Shown here: positions 51,358 through 60,018 of the stretch, in pieces | Numbering within the stretch: position 1 is the first letter of the stretch | Layout: every line of letters starts with the position of its first letter | Assembly (NCBI GenBank): GCA_963826035.1 | Contig: CAWGVZ010000015.1 | Location: 992,001 to 1,056,000, forward strand | Length of the DNA: 64,000 bases | Direction of reading: 5' to 3' | DNA from: Actinophytocola sp963826035 | GTDB lineage: Bacteria; Actinomycetota; Actinomycetes; Mycobacteriales; Pseudonocardiaceae | Notes under the pieces: model-generated | What the model saw: only the letters and a program-made list of their open reading frames with translations | Databases searched by the model: none | Told to the model about the DNA's origin: nothing | Position numbers and translations under genes: made by a program

Positions 51358-51526
51358 GGACGCTCGCCTGAACGACAGACGCTCGGCATCGCTGGGGTTC
51401 GGCAGCCTCGGATCGTGCTCGACGTCCCGTTCGCCGTGGCACCTCGCCTTCGCAACGGGTGATGTGTTAACCGCGGGTGAACGCGGCCACTCGATGGTGG
51501 TAACTCTGGCGGCGGTGTGTTAATAA

Positions 51527-51540
51527 TGACAATCGTTTGC
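51527..51540. promoter_or_regulatory. Candidate Zur box before the metallophore operon
   Basis: TGACAATCGTTTGC overlaps the region just after a TAATAAT (51521-51527) that could be a -10. It is nearly the same as the site at 49760. Actinobacterial Zur boxes have a TGAxAAxCRTTTTCA-like core. Confidence 0.5.
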
Positions 51541-51571
51541 GTCAGTGACTCGACCGAAGGGGACGTTGACG

Positions 51572-52357
51572 GTGCACCAGCCGCCCACCGCCAGTGCTCG
51601 ACCTGGCGCGCCCGTTCTGCCCGGCACGGCGAGCGGGTGGGACCTGCACGCCCGGTTGCCGCACACCTTGCCGGCCGAGGAGATCCGAGCGATCAACAAG
51701 CCGAGCCGGGCGATTCACGACCACCGCACGTACAGCTGGAACGGGTGGGAGTTCGAGCTGCCGCCGGGGGTGTTTCACCCGGGGGAGACCAGCCGGTTGG
51801 TGCACACCCGGCTGCTGGACGGCACCCTGCCGGTGGCCGATCTGCGGTACGCCGCCATGGGGTGCGGGCTGGGTGTGGAGGCGGTCGCGGCCGGCGTGCG
51901 GAGTGCGGGGACGGTGTACGCGCTGGACGTGCATCCGGAGAGTGTGCGCACTACCGCGCGGCACTACGAGCGGTTCGTCGGGCCCGCCGGCCCGCCGTTG
52001 GTGCCGCTGGTGGCGGACGTATGGGAAGGCTTCCCGGACGGTGAGCAGGTGGACGTAGTGACGTTCAACCCACCGGCCATCGAGCTGCCGCTGTCCGACG
52101 ACCCGGAGATCGTCCGCAACCTGTGTCTCGGCCGGGACATCGCGGCCCGGTTCTTCGACCAACTGGTGGCCAGGGACCTACTCGCGCCGGGCGGGGTGGT
52201 GTACCTGATCCTGTCGAACACCGCGCCGCTGCGCGACATCGTGGCATTGGCGCTGCAGGCCGGGTTCGGCGCCGAGGTCCTGCACGTGGAGGACTGGGAA
52301 GGCGACGACGTGCAGACCTATCTGTTCGCGTTACATCGGCAGGACGGGCAGGACTGA
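51572..52357 (+). CDS. SAM-dependent methyltransferase (NPP-motif type), first gene of the metallophore operon
   Basis: The protein has 261 residues. The SAM-binding strand is LRYAAMGCGLGVEAVAAGVR, then YALDVHPESVRTT, and the catalytic VVTFNPPAIEL has the NPP motif of N-methyltransferases of the HemK/small-MT class. GTG 51572 is preceded by aagggg at a good distance; GTG 51545 is the earliest option. It stands 7 bases before the PLP enzyme. The NPP motif suggests methylation of a planar nitrogen. It is one of three methyltransferases in the operon. Confidence 0.8.
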   Translation: MHQPPTASARPGAPVLPGTASGWDLHARLPHTLPAEEIRAINKPSRAIHDHRTYSWNGWEFELPPGVFHPGETSRLVHTRLLDGTLPVADLRYAAMGCGLGVEAVAAGVRSAGTVYALDVHPESVRTTARHYERFVGPAGPPLVPLVADVWEGFPDGEQVDVVTFNPPAIELPLSDDPEIVRNLCLGRDIAARFFDQLVARDLLAPGGVVYLILSNTAPLRDIVALALQAGFGAEVLHVEDWEGDDVQTYLFALHRQDGQD

Positions 52358-52363
52358 GGCGCG

Positions 52364-53404
52364 GTGCACGAGCACTACGCGGACGCCATCGCTGATCCCG
52401 ACCACATCCGCCTCGCACCCGACCTGGTGTGCCTGCGGTTCGAGGTGATGAAGGTGCGTTCCGCGCTCGGCGCGGTACGGCACCTGCTGGACACGGGCGC
52501 CGTGCGTCCCGGTGACACGTTGGTGGACAGTTCCAGCGGGCTCTACGCCTTGGCGCTGGCGTTGGCATGTCACCGGTACGGGATGCGGTGCCACATCGTC
52601 GGATCGACGACGGTCGACGAAACCTTGGGGATCCAGCTGGAGGTCCTTGGCGCGACGCTCGAGCGCATGCCTCCGTCCATGGACCTGATGCTGGACCAGA
52701 ACCTGCGGGTGGCACGGGTCGGCCAACTGCTCCTGGAGAACCCGGGCTACCACTGGATGCGCCAGTACCACGACGCGATCCACTACGCCGGGTACCGCGA
52801 GGTGGCCGAGCAGGTCGACAAGGAGGTGCCGGACGGGCCCCTCACCGTCCTGGGCGGGGTGGGCACGGGCGCGTCGACCGGCGCGCTGGCCGAGTACCTG
52901 CGCGCGGCGGGTCGGGACGTCCTGCTGGTCGGGATCCAGCCGTTCGGCAGCGTCACGTTCGGTGCGGGACACACCGCCGATCCGGAGATGATCATCGCGG
53001 GGATCGGGAGCTCTATCGAGTTCCGCAACGTGCGCCACGACCTGTACGACCGGATTCACTGGGTGTCCTTCGGCTACGCGCGGGCCGGAGCGGTGGCGCT
53101 GCTGCGCGACACCGGGATCTTCGCTGGGCTGTCCTCCGGTGCGGCGTACCTGGCGGCCAGGTGGGAGCGCGACCGCCGGCCGGGGCGCACGGTGGTTTTC
53201 GTCGCGCCGGACACCGGGCACCGCTATGTGGCGTCGACGTTCGCCGCGCACGCCGAGGTGCCCGGGATGGCCGGGCTCGCGCCGACGGAGGTGGCCGGCT
53301 GTGACGAGGTGACGTTGCCGTGGTCGGTGACCGACTGGGCGGACCTCCCGGCGCAGCGGCGCTCGTCCCCGCTCGCGTGCGGCGTGCCGGAGCGGCGGTC
53401 ATGA
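52364..53404 (+). CDS. PLP-dependent enzyme, cysteine synthase-like (fold type II)
   Basis: The protein has 346 residues. The likely Schiff-base Lys is in RFEVMKVRSALGAVRHLL. The substrate loop is DTLVDSSSGLYALALALACH, and the phosphate-binding loop is GGVGTGASTGALAEYLR. The end TVVFVAPDTGHRYVAST replaces the usual DxGxRY. It is related in outline to SbnA, which makes N-(1-amino-1-carboxyethyl)-glutamate for staphyloferrin B, and to AesA of EDDS synthesis. It is therefore a candidate source of a 2,3-diaminopropionate-like unit. No ornithine cyclodeaminase-like partner (SbnB) is in the operon. Confidence 0.82.
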   Translation: MHEHYADAIADPDHIRLAPDLVCLRFEVMKVRSALGAVRHLLDTGAVRPGDTLVDSSSGLYALALALACHRYGMRCHIVGSTTVDETLGIQLEVLGATLERMPPSMDLMLDQNLRVARVGQLLLENPGYHWMRQYHDAIHYAGYREVAEQVDKEVPDGPLTVLGGVGTGASTGALAEYLRAAGRDVLLVGIQPFGSVTFGAGHTADPEMIIAGIGSSIEFRNVRHDLYDRIHWVSFGYARAGAVALLRDTGIFAGLSSGAAYLAARWERDRRPGRTVVFVAPDTGHRYVASTFAAHAEVPGMAGLAPTEVAGCDEVTLPWSVTDWADLPAQRRSSPLACGVPERRS

Positions 53405-54225
53405 CGGTCGCCGAACTGGTCGACGATGTACTCGACGCCGGGCGGGGTCCCGACCCGGCCGGCGTGGTGGCGACGAGCGTGTTCTGGCTGCACCACGGCA
53501 CCCGGCTGGCCGGCGGGAACGTCACGTACCGCAACCAGTACGTGCTGGTGCGGGTGGGTGCCGCATTCGGAGCCTGCGCGTTCGAGGCCGGCGAGGTGGA
53601 CCCGGAGATCTGTGGCGAGTGGTCGGGCCGCTCGGTGGCCACACTGTTGCGGACCGAGGTCCCCGCGCTACGGGTCGCCGCGCTGGACGCCTACCTCGGC
53701 GCGATCACCCCGCACCGCACCGATCCGCGGGCTCGCCCGGTGGAACTGCCGATGGGCACCCCGGAGGTCCGGGCCGAGGCGCGGGACGCGGCGGTGGCCG
53801 GTCTGCTGGACGTGCCGGCCGGGGCGAAGGTCGCGTTGATCGGCGTGGTGAACCCGCTGGTCGCCGCGATCCGGGAGCGCGGCGCCGAGCCGTTGCCGTG
53901 CGACCTGAACCTGCGCACCACCAGCTGGGGAGACCCGGTGGCCACGGACATGGCCGAGGTCCTCGACGTCGCCGACGCGGTCGTGGCGACCGGGATGACC
54001 ATCGGCAACGGCACGTTCGACACCATCCTGGCCCGCTGCCGGGAACGGGCCGTGCCACTGGTGGCGTACGCGCAGACCGGCGCCGCCGTCGCCCGGGAGT
54101 TCCTCGGCAGCGGTGTGACCGCGTTGTCCGCGGAGCCGTTCCCGTTCTCCCAGTTCAGCGCGGACCCCACGGTGCTCTACCGCTACCGCGCCAATTCACA
54201 GAGTCGAAAGGACGAACGAACCTGA
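53401..54225 (+). CDS. DUF364 (putative heavy-metal chelation) Rossmann-like protein
   Basis: The protein has 274 residues. The first half is a DUF4213-like domain (VFWLHHGTRLAGGNVTYRNQ). The second half is DUF364: KVALIGVVNPLVAAIRERGA, CDLNLRTT, then VADAVVATGMTIGNGTFDTI. The family is tied to metal metabolism by context but its chemistry is unknown. ATG 53401 overlaps the previous stop (ATGA), and its own stop overlaps the next ATG (TGATG). Tight coupling argues for a joint complex or pathway. Confidence 0.8.
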   Translation: MTVAELVDDVLDAGRGPDPAGVVATSVFWLHHGTRLAGGNVTYRNQYVLVRVGAAFGACAFEAGEVDPEICGEWSGRSVATLLRTEVPALRVAALDAYLGAITPHRTDPRARPVELPMGTPEVRAEARDAAVAGLLDVPAGAKVALIGVVNPLVAAIRERGAEPLPCDLNLRTTSWGDPVATDMAEVLDVADAVVATGMTIGNGTFDTILARCRERAVPLVAYAQTGAAVAREFLGSGVTALSAEPFPFSQFSADPTVLYRYRANSQSRKDERT

Positions 54226-55217
54226 TGCGACACCCCATGCGTGCCGCCGTACCGGTCGTGCTGCTGGCCACCACGCTGGCCACCACGGCCTGCGGCGCCG
54301 GCGGCCAGGACACCGCCGGCGCCACCGAGGGCTTCCCGCTCACGGTGGAGAACTGCGGCCGGGAGGTGACTTTCGAGCAGCGGCCGGAGCGGCTGTACGT
54401 GATCGGCGGTGAGGCCGGCACGCTCGTGCACGCCGCGGGCGGCACCGACCGGATCAGCACGTTCTCGCCGCTGGTCGGCGAACCGCTCGGCGATGCGGCG
54501 GGCCCGCTCGGCGAGCGCGAGCAGGCACCGATCAAGACCTCCACCGACATCTCCCGCGAGGCGATCATCGGCGCGTCACCCGACCTGGTGGTGACCTTCG
54601 GGCTCAACGACTTCAGCCCGGAGGACCTCGAGTCGTCGGGCATCCCGACGTTGGTGATCAGTGGCTACTGCGGCGGATTCGGTGCTGGTCAGTCCGACGT
54701 GGAGGAGCCGATCCAGGGGATCTACGACGACGTCGAGACCCTCGGTCGGATCCTGGGCACCGAGGACCACGCCGAGCGCTCGGTCACCGACCTGCGGGAG
54801 CGGGTGGCGGAGGTCCGTGAGGAGGCCGAGCAGACTCCGCCGCCGTCGGGGAGTACCGCCGCGGTGTTCTTCCCCGGGCCGGACGGCGCACTCGGTGCCT
54901 ACGGCAAGCGCAGCATGGTTCACGAGCAGATGAGCCACCTCGGTCTGTCCAACGTGTTCACCGACACCGACGAGCGGTACTTCGACGTGAGCACCGAGTC
55001 GCTGATCGAGGCCGCGCCGCAGCGGCTGATCGCGCTCTACGAGCCCGGCGACACCGACGAGGAGGCCGTGCGGACCTCGTTGACCGGCCGGCCGGAGCTG
55101 GGGGAGATCCCGGCGATCAGCACCGGTGAGGTCCTGGTGCTGGAATTCTTCTACTCCGGGCACGGCACGCTCGCCGTGGACGGCCTGGAGCAGCTGTCCG
55201 CGCAGATCCGTGGCTGA
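54225..55217 (+). CDS. FecB-type substrate-binding lipoprotein of the metallophore operon
   Basis: The protein has 330 residues. The lipobox is TLATTACGAG. The start of the domain is PLTVENCGREVTFEQRPERL, almost identical to the 6.7-kb binding protein. QMSHLGLSNVFTDTDERYFD follows, and the end is VLEFFYSGHGTLAVDGLEQL. It captures a metal chelate at the outer face of the membrane. A Shine-Dalgarno (aaagga) lies 11 bases before the ATG. Confidence 0.9.
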   Translation: MRHPMRAAVPVVLLATTLATTACGAGGQDTAGATEGFPLTVENCGREVTFEQRPERLYVIGGEAGTLVHAAGGTDRISTFSPLVGEPLGDAAGPLGEREQAPIKTSTDISREAIIGASPDLVVTFGLNDFSPEDLESSGIPTLVISGYCGGFGAGQSDVEEPIQGIYDDVETLGRILGTEDHAERSVTDLRERVAEVREEAEQTPPPSGSTAAVFFPGPDGALGAYGKRSMVHEQMSHLGLSNVFTDTDERYFDVSTESLIEAAPQRLIALYEPGDTDEEAVRTSLTGRPELGEIPAISTGEVLVLEFFYSGHGTLAVDGLEQLSAQIRG

Positions 55218-56031
55218 GGCCGTGCGGGCGGTCGAGGTCGACCGGGCGGCGGCGTACTGGAGTTCGCAGGCCGACCGGTACCAGCGGTGGGGCGACCTGG
55301 CGCACGGGCACCCGGTCTACCGGGAGGCGTGGACCGACGTCCTTGGTCGGCTCGCCGGCCACCCCGCCCGCGACGGCAGCGGCCCTCGGCGGGTCGCCGA
55401 CGTGGGCTGTGGCACCGGTGAGCTGGCGCTCCTGCTGGCGGCCATGGGGCACCGGGTCACCGGCTACGACATCGCTCCCGGCATGCTCGACCGCGCGTGG
55501 GCGGCCATCGCCGCCGCGGGCCCACTGGCGGGGACCGCGGCGGTGGAGCGGGCCGAGTCCGGGAGCCTGCCGCTCGCCGAGGGCTCGGTCGACCTGGTGA
55601 TCAGCCGGATGTCGTTCTGGGCGCTGCCCGACCCGGTGGCGGCGCTGCGGGAGTGGCGGCGGATGCTCGCCCCTGGTGGCCGGGTTGTAGTGATCGACGC
55701 ACTGCACTTCGCCGCACCCACGTCGGCGGCGGACCGTGCCCGGCACCTGGTGGGCCGAGTGTTCTGGACCGTTGTCGGCCGGTTCGACCGCCGCCGCGGC
55801 GCCACCACGGCCCCGACGCGCCCCGCCACCCCGGGCAGCGGCTGGCGGTCGGTGGACGAACCCGCGAGCCAGTTCGCCGCCGCGGGGCTGACCGGGGTGC
55901 GGATCGGGTGGTTGGACGAGGTGGCGGCGGCGCACCGCGCGACGGCGCCGGTGCGCTGGCGGCTGGCCGGGCTGTTGCCCCGCTTCTACGTCCTCACCTG
56001 GCTGCCCGACGATCGCGAGGAGGGGCGATGA
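55210..56031 (+). CDS. Class I SAM-dependent methyltransferase
   Basis: The protein has 273 residues. Motif I is VADVGCGTGELALLLAAMGH, then YDIAPGMLDRAWAAI and VDLVISRMSFWALPDPVAAL. A Methyltransf_11-type core is followed by a ~90-residue C-terminal extension. The GTG overlaps the binding-protein stop by 8 bases. It probably tailors the metallophore. Confidence 0.85.
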   Translation: MAEAVRAVEVDRAAAYWSSQADRYQRWGDLAHGHPVYREAWTDVLGRLAGHPARDGSGPRRVADVGCGTGELALLLAAMGHRVTGYDIAPGMLDRAWAAIAAAGPLAGTAAVERAESGSLPLAEGSVDLVISRMSFWALPDPVAALREWRRMLAPGGRVVVIDALHFAAPTSAADRARHLVGRVFWTVVGRFDRRRGATTAPTRPATPGSGWRSVDEPASQFAAAGLTGVRIGWLDEVAAAHRATAPVRWRLAGLLPRFYVLTWLPDDREEGR

Positions 56032-57125
56032 CGGTGGCCGCGAAGCGCACGGACGACCTCGAGGCCGGCGCGCCTGTCGACGACCTCGATCGCGGCCGCC
56101 GTGGCCGGCGGACGACGCTGTGGGTCGGCGGTCTCGGACTGCTGCTCCTGGCCAGCGTCCCGGTGACGATCGGGATGGGACCGGTGTCGATCCCGCCCGG
56201 CACCGTCGCCGGGATCGTGTCCCACCACCTGGTCGGCTGGCCGGAGATGACCTGGACGCGGTCCGAGGACAGCATCGTGTGGTTGGTGCGGGCGCCTCGG
56301 GTGCTGCTCGCCGCCGTGGTCGGGGCGGCGCTGGCGATCACCGGGCTGGCGCTGCAGGCCTTGGTGCGCAACGTGCTCGCCGAGCCCTACCTGCTCGGCG
56401 TCACGGCCGGCGCGTCGACCGGGGCGGCGCTGACCCTCCTGTTCGGCGTCGGCGGCGCGATGGGCGCGAGTTCGCTGACCGGTAGCGCTTTCGTCGGTGC
56501 GCTGGCCGCGATGGCGGTGGTCTTCGCGCTGGCCCGCGGCGGCGGGCGGATCACCTCCGTGCGGTTACTGCTGGCCGGGGTCGCGGTGATGTACGTGCTC
56601 AACGCCGCCACCAGTTTCCTGGTCTTCGCCTCGGACACTCCGGAAGGCGCCCGTGCGGTGCTGCACTGGTTGCTCGGTTCGCTCGCCCGCGCCGACTGGT
56701 CCGCGGTGCTGGTCGCGGGGTCGTTGACGCTGCTGACGTTCGCGGTGCTGCTGCTGTGGGCGCGCAAGCTCGACGCGCTGACCCTGGGCGACGACACGGC
56801 ACACGCGCTGGGTACTCCGCCCACCCGGTTGCGGGCCCAGGCGTTGCTGGTGGTGGCGTTGTGCGTGGCCGGCGCTGTCGCGGTGTCCGGCGGGATCGGG
56901 TTCGTCGGCCTGGTGGTGCCGCACGTTGCCCGACTGTGCGTCGGCGGCGTGCACCGGCGGCTCGTGCCCGTCTCGGCGTTGCTCGGGGCGGCGTTCCTGG
57001 TCTGGGCCGACGTGGTGGCGCGTATGGCGTTCACGCCACGCGAGCTGCCGATCGGCATCGTCACCGCTGTGGTGGGTGCACCGTTCCTGTTCATCCTGGT
57101 CCGCCGACTGCGGTCGACGGCCTGA
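56028..57125 (+). CDS. FecCD-family ABC permease of the metallophore operon
   Basis: The protein has 365 residues with about nine helices. APRVLLAAVVGAALAITGLA, LVRNVLAEPYLLGVTAGAST and SGGIGFVGLVVPHVARLCVG are the family motifs. The ATG overlaps the methyltransferase stop. It works with the lipoprotein at 54.2 kb and the ATPase at 60.0 kb, although methyltransferase, ligase and exporter genes are threaded between them. Confidence 0.9.
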   Translation: MTVAAKRTDDLEAGAPVDDLDRGRRGRRTTLWVGGLGLLLLASVPVTIGMGPVSIPPGTVAGIVSHHLVGWPEMTWTRSEDSIVWLVRAPRVLLAAVVGAALAITGLALQALVRNVLAEPYLLGVTAGASTGAALTLLFGVGGAMGASSLTGSAFVGALAAMAVVFALARGGGRITSVRLLLAGVAVMYVLNAATSFLVFASDTPEGARAVLHWLLGSLARADWSAVLVAGSLTLLTFAVLLLWARKLDALTLGDDTAHALGTPPTRLRAQALLVVALCVAGAVAVSGGIGFVGLVVPHVARLCVGGVHRRLVPVSALLGAAFLVWADVVARMAFTPRELPIGIVTAVVGAPFLFILVRRLRSTA

Positions 57126-57145
57126 CCCCAAGGGAGATCGTGACC

Positions 57146-58072
57146 GTGGCTCCGCTGATCGTCCTGCTCGGCAACGACGATGACGACGACGACCACCGCG
57201 TGCTGTTCGCGGAGATCCACCGGCTCGGCGGCGAAGCCAGGCGAGTGCATCCGGACGAGCTGGTGACCGAGGTGACCGACAAGTCCACCCGGTTCTTCAC
57301 CGACGGTCGCGAGCTGGTGCCGGACCTGATGTTCGGCTGGGTCTACGAGGACTACCTGATCCTGGGCATGAACCAGCTGGAGACCGCTCGCCTGGCCGGC
57401 ATCCCCGTGGTCAACTCCGCGCTGACGTTGATGCGCGGCCAGTCCAAGTACCTCAACTCCGCGCTGCTGCACCGTGCCGGGGTGCCGCACCTGCCGGTGC
57501 TGTGGGGCCGGGACGAGGGGACCCTGGCGGCGTGGACGGAGGAGCGTGGCTATCCGGTGGTGACCAAACCCCTGATGAGCTCCCGGGGTCGCGGCATGCA
57601 CCGCCTGACCGACGAGGCGTCGGTGCGGGCCTACGTCCGCGACCTCGGTCCGGGACCCGAGCAGTACTACGTGCAGCCCTACGTCCCGGCCGCCGCTCGG
57701 GACACCCGCGTGTTGTGCGTGAACTACCAGGCGGTGGCCGCCGTGACGCGGGTCGCGCCGGAGGGCACGTGGATCTCCAACGCCCCGGGCAACACCCGAC
57801 ACCGCGCCGAGCTCACCGACGACCTCCGCGCGGTCGCCGAGCAGGCCGCTGAGGCGATGGACGCCCTGTTCGCCGGCGTGGACGTCGCGCGGGACGAGCG
57901 TACGGGCGAGCTGCGGGTCTACGAGGTCAACACCTGCCCCACCTGCAGCGCCACCTTCGGTGAGCTCGGCGCTGATCCCGTGCCGCTGCTCGAGTTCGCG
58001 TCCTTCCTGGTGGCCGCTGCCCGTGACTTCGACGGCGCACGCCGCGAGTGGCGCCCGTCCCGCGTGTTCTGA
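57146..58072 (+). CDS. ATP-grasp ligase (RimK-like)
   Basis: The protein has 308 residues. An N-terminal preATP-grasp domain starts IVLLGNDDDDDDHRVLFAEI with six consecutive Asp. SALTLMRGQSKYLNSALLHR and TKPLMSSRGRGMHRL form the ATP-binding loop, and LRVYEVNTCPTCSATFGEL contains the Mg-binding Glu and Asn. It would join a carboxylate to an amine, making an amide or peptide bond without an NRPS. GTG 57146 has gggag 9 bases upstream; GTG 57140 is too close. This is the likely assembly enzyme of the metallophore. The CPTC pair near the end is unusual for the family. Confidence 0.85.
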   Translation: MAPLIVLLGNDDDDDDHRVLFAEIHRLGGEARRVHPDELVTEVTDKSTRFFTDGRELVPDLMFGWVYEDYLILGMNQLETARLAGIPVVNSALTLMRGQSKYLNSALLHRAGVPHLPVLWGRDEGTLAAWTEERGYPVVTKPLMSSRGRGMHRLTDEASVRAYVRDLGPGPEQYYVQPYVPAAARDTRVLCVNYQAVAAVTRVAPEGTWISNAPGNTRHRAELTDDLRAVAEQAAEAMDALFAGVDVARDERTGELRVYEVNTCPTCSATFGELGADPVPLLEFASFLVAAARDFDGARREWRPSRVF

Positions 58073-58075
58073 CGC

Positions 58076-59314
58076 ATGCTGGCGATCCTGCGCAACCCAC
58101 GGTTTCGGCTGGCCTGGCTGAGCTATACGGCGTCCGGCGCCGCGACCTCGCTCACCCCGGTGGCGCTGACCCTGTTCCTGCTCGACACGCACGGTGGGGT
58201 GACCGCACTCGGATTGGTGCTCGGCTCCCGCACCCTGGGATTAGTGCTGGGCGCCGTGCTCGGTGGGGTGGTCACCGACGGCTACCCGCGCCGTACGGTG
58301 CTCACCGTCGCGAGCGCCGTGCGGGGCACGGCGATCCTCGCGTCCGTCGTCGCGTTCACCGTCTCGGTCCCGGCGGTCTGCGCGGCCATCCTCGTGGCGG
58401 GGATCGGTGAAGGCGTGTTCCGTGGCGCCTACCAGGCCCTGGTCGGCGAGGTCGTCGCCGAGCCGGACCGGCAGCGGGCCAACGCGCTGTCCACCCTGAG
58501 CAACCGCCTGCTGCTGGTCGGCGGTCCGACAGCGGCGGCGCTGTTGTACGCGGTGGTGGGCGGTTCGGCCACGCTGCTGGGCGCCGGCCTGCTCTGGCTG
58601 TTGTCGGCAGGGTTGGCGCTGCGGCTGCCACGCGGCGAGCCGGCCCCGTCCAACGAGGCCCGGCGCCGGCCGTTCGCCGACTACGCGGAGGTGCTCCGCG
58701 AAGTCGGCCGGCACCGCTGGTTCATCGCGGGACTCGGCTCACTGGTGGTCTGGCTGGCGCTCGGGTTCGCGGTGCAACAGCTGACCCTGCCCCTGGTCAG
58801 CCGGGACGAACTGGGCGGCAACGCGTTCCTCGGCGTGGCGCTGGGCTGCTACTCGGCCGGCGCGGTGGCCGCCGCGCTGCTGATGGCGCGCTGGACCCCG
58901 CGCCGGCCCGGGCTGGTCGCGTTCGTCGGGCTGAGCCTCTACGGCCTGGTCCCGCTGGCACTCACCGTGCCACAGCTGTCGGCGCCACTCGGCGCGGTCC
59001 TGGTGCTGCTCGCCTACTTCCTCGGCGGAGTGGGCATCGAGGCGTTCAACATCCCCTGGTTCAGCGCCATCCAGCGAGAAGTCCCGCCGGAACGGATGGG
59101 ACGGCTGTTCTCCTTCGACTTCATGGTCTCCCACGGCGTCGCGCCGCTCGGTCTGATCCTGCTGCCGCACGCGCTCACCGGCCTCGGGCAGACACCCGTA
59201 CTGATCGCCTGCGGAGTACTGACGGTCGTCGCGGCGCTCGGCGCACTCGCCATACCGGGCGCGGACCGGCTCACCGATCCCCGCACGGTGCGATCGGCGG
59301 AGGTGCAGCGGTGA
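58076..59314 (+). CDS. MFS exporter of the metallophore operon
   Basis: The protein has 412 residues and twelve helices. It begins ILRNPRFRLAWLSYTASGAA (an enterobactin-exporter/EntS-like start) and has GVVTDGYPRRTVLTVASAVR as the loop 2-3 motif and an acidic-poor C-half with GVGIEAFNIPWFSAIQREVP. It lies 3 bases after the ATP-grasp stop. It would release the finished chelator, and the FecBCD set would bring the metal complex back. Confidence 0.85.
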   Translation: MLAILRNPRFRLAWLSYTASGAATSLTPVALTLFLLDTHGGVTALGLVLGSRTLGLVLGAVLGGVVTDGYPRRTVLTVASAVRGTAILASVVAFTVSVPAVCAAILVAGIGEGVFRGAYQALVGEVVAEPDRQRANALSTLSNRLLLVGGPTAAALLYAVVGGSATLLGAGLLWLLSAGLALRLPRGEPAPSNEARRRPFADYAEVLREVGRHRWFIAGLGSLVVWLALGFAVQQLTLPLVSRDELGGNAFLGVALGCYSAGAVAAALLMARWTPRRPGLVAFVGLSLYGLVPLALTVPQLSAPLGAVLVLLAYFLGGVGIEAFNIPWFSAIQREVPPERMGRLFSFDFMVSHGVAPLGLILLPHALTGLGQTPVLIACGVLTVVAALGALAIPGADRLTDPRTVRSAEVQR

Positions 59315-60018
59315 CCCGCGAGGCAGCCGTGGCCGCCGTCGCCCGCACCTGGAACGGGCGGGCCGCGGACTACGACCGGTGCTACCGCGCCTATCCGGAA
59401 GCCGGGCGCGATGCCTGGCGGACGCTGTACCGCGAGGCGATCCACACACTGCTCGGCCCGGCCGGGCCACCGCTGCGGGTGCTCGACGTGGGTACCGGAA
59501 CCGGGTTCGCCGCCGTGCTGCTCGCCGAGCTGGGCTACGACGTCACCGGCATGGATGCCTCCACCCAGATGCTGGAGCTGGCTCGCGCCGAGGCCGCGCG
59601 GCGCGGCGTCACCGTCCGGTGGCGGCACGGCGACGGGCACGGTCCGCCTGGTGGTGGGTACGACCTCATCACCTGCCGCTATGTGCTGTGGACGCTGCCC
59701 GCGCCCGCGGCGGCGCTGGCCGCCTGGGCGCGGGCACTGCGGCCCGGCGGTGCGGTCCTGGTCGCCGACAGCCGTTGGCACACCGTCCGCCAACTGCTCC
59801 GCCAACCCGAGCTGGTTCCCGGTGCTGTTCGCGACTACCTGGCCATGGGCCGGAAACTGCCGTACTGGCGCGGCCTCACCGCGACCCGGGCGGCGGCGCT
59901 GCTCCGCTCCGCCGGGTTCGGGCCACCACGACAGTTCGGGGACCTGCTCCCCGGGTGGATGCGGCAGGACAGCCGGGACTTCTTCGTCACCGGCGCGACA
60001 CGGAAGGAGCGGACGTGA
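59311..60018 (+). CDS. Class I SAM-dependent methyltransferase
   Basis: The protein has 235 residues. RVLDVGTGTGFAAVLLAELG is motif I, followed by MDASTQMLELARAEAARRGV and YDLITCRYVLWTLPAPAAAL. The GTG overlaps the MFS stop and its own end overlaps the ATPase start. It is the third methyltransferase of the operon. Confidence 0.85.
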   Translation: MTREAAVAAVARTWNGRAADYDRCYRAYPEAGRDAWRTLYREAIHTLLGPAGPPLRVLDVGTGTGFAAVLLAELGYDVTGMDASTQMLELARAEAARRGVTVRWRHGDGHGPPGGGYDLITCRYVLWTLPAPAAALAAWARALRPGGAVLVADSRWHTVRQLLRQPELVPGAVRDYLAMGRKLPYWRGLTATRAAALLRSAGFGPPRQFGDLLPGWMRQDSRDFFVTGATRKERT

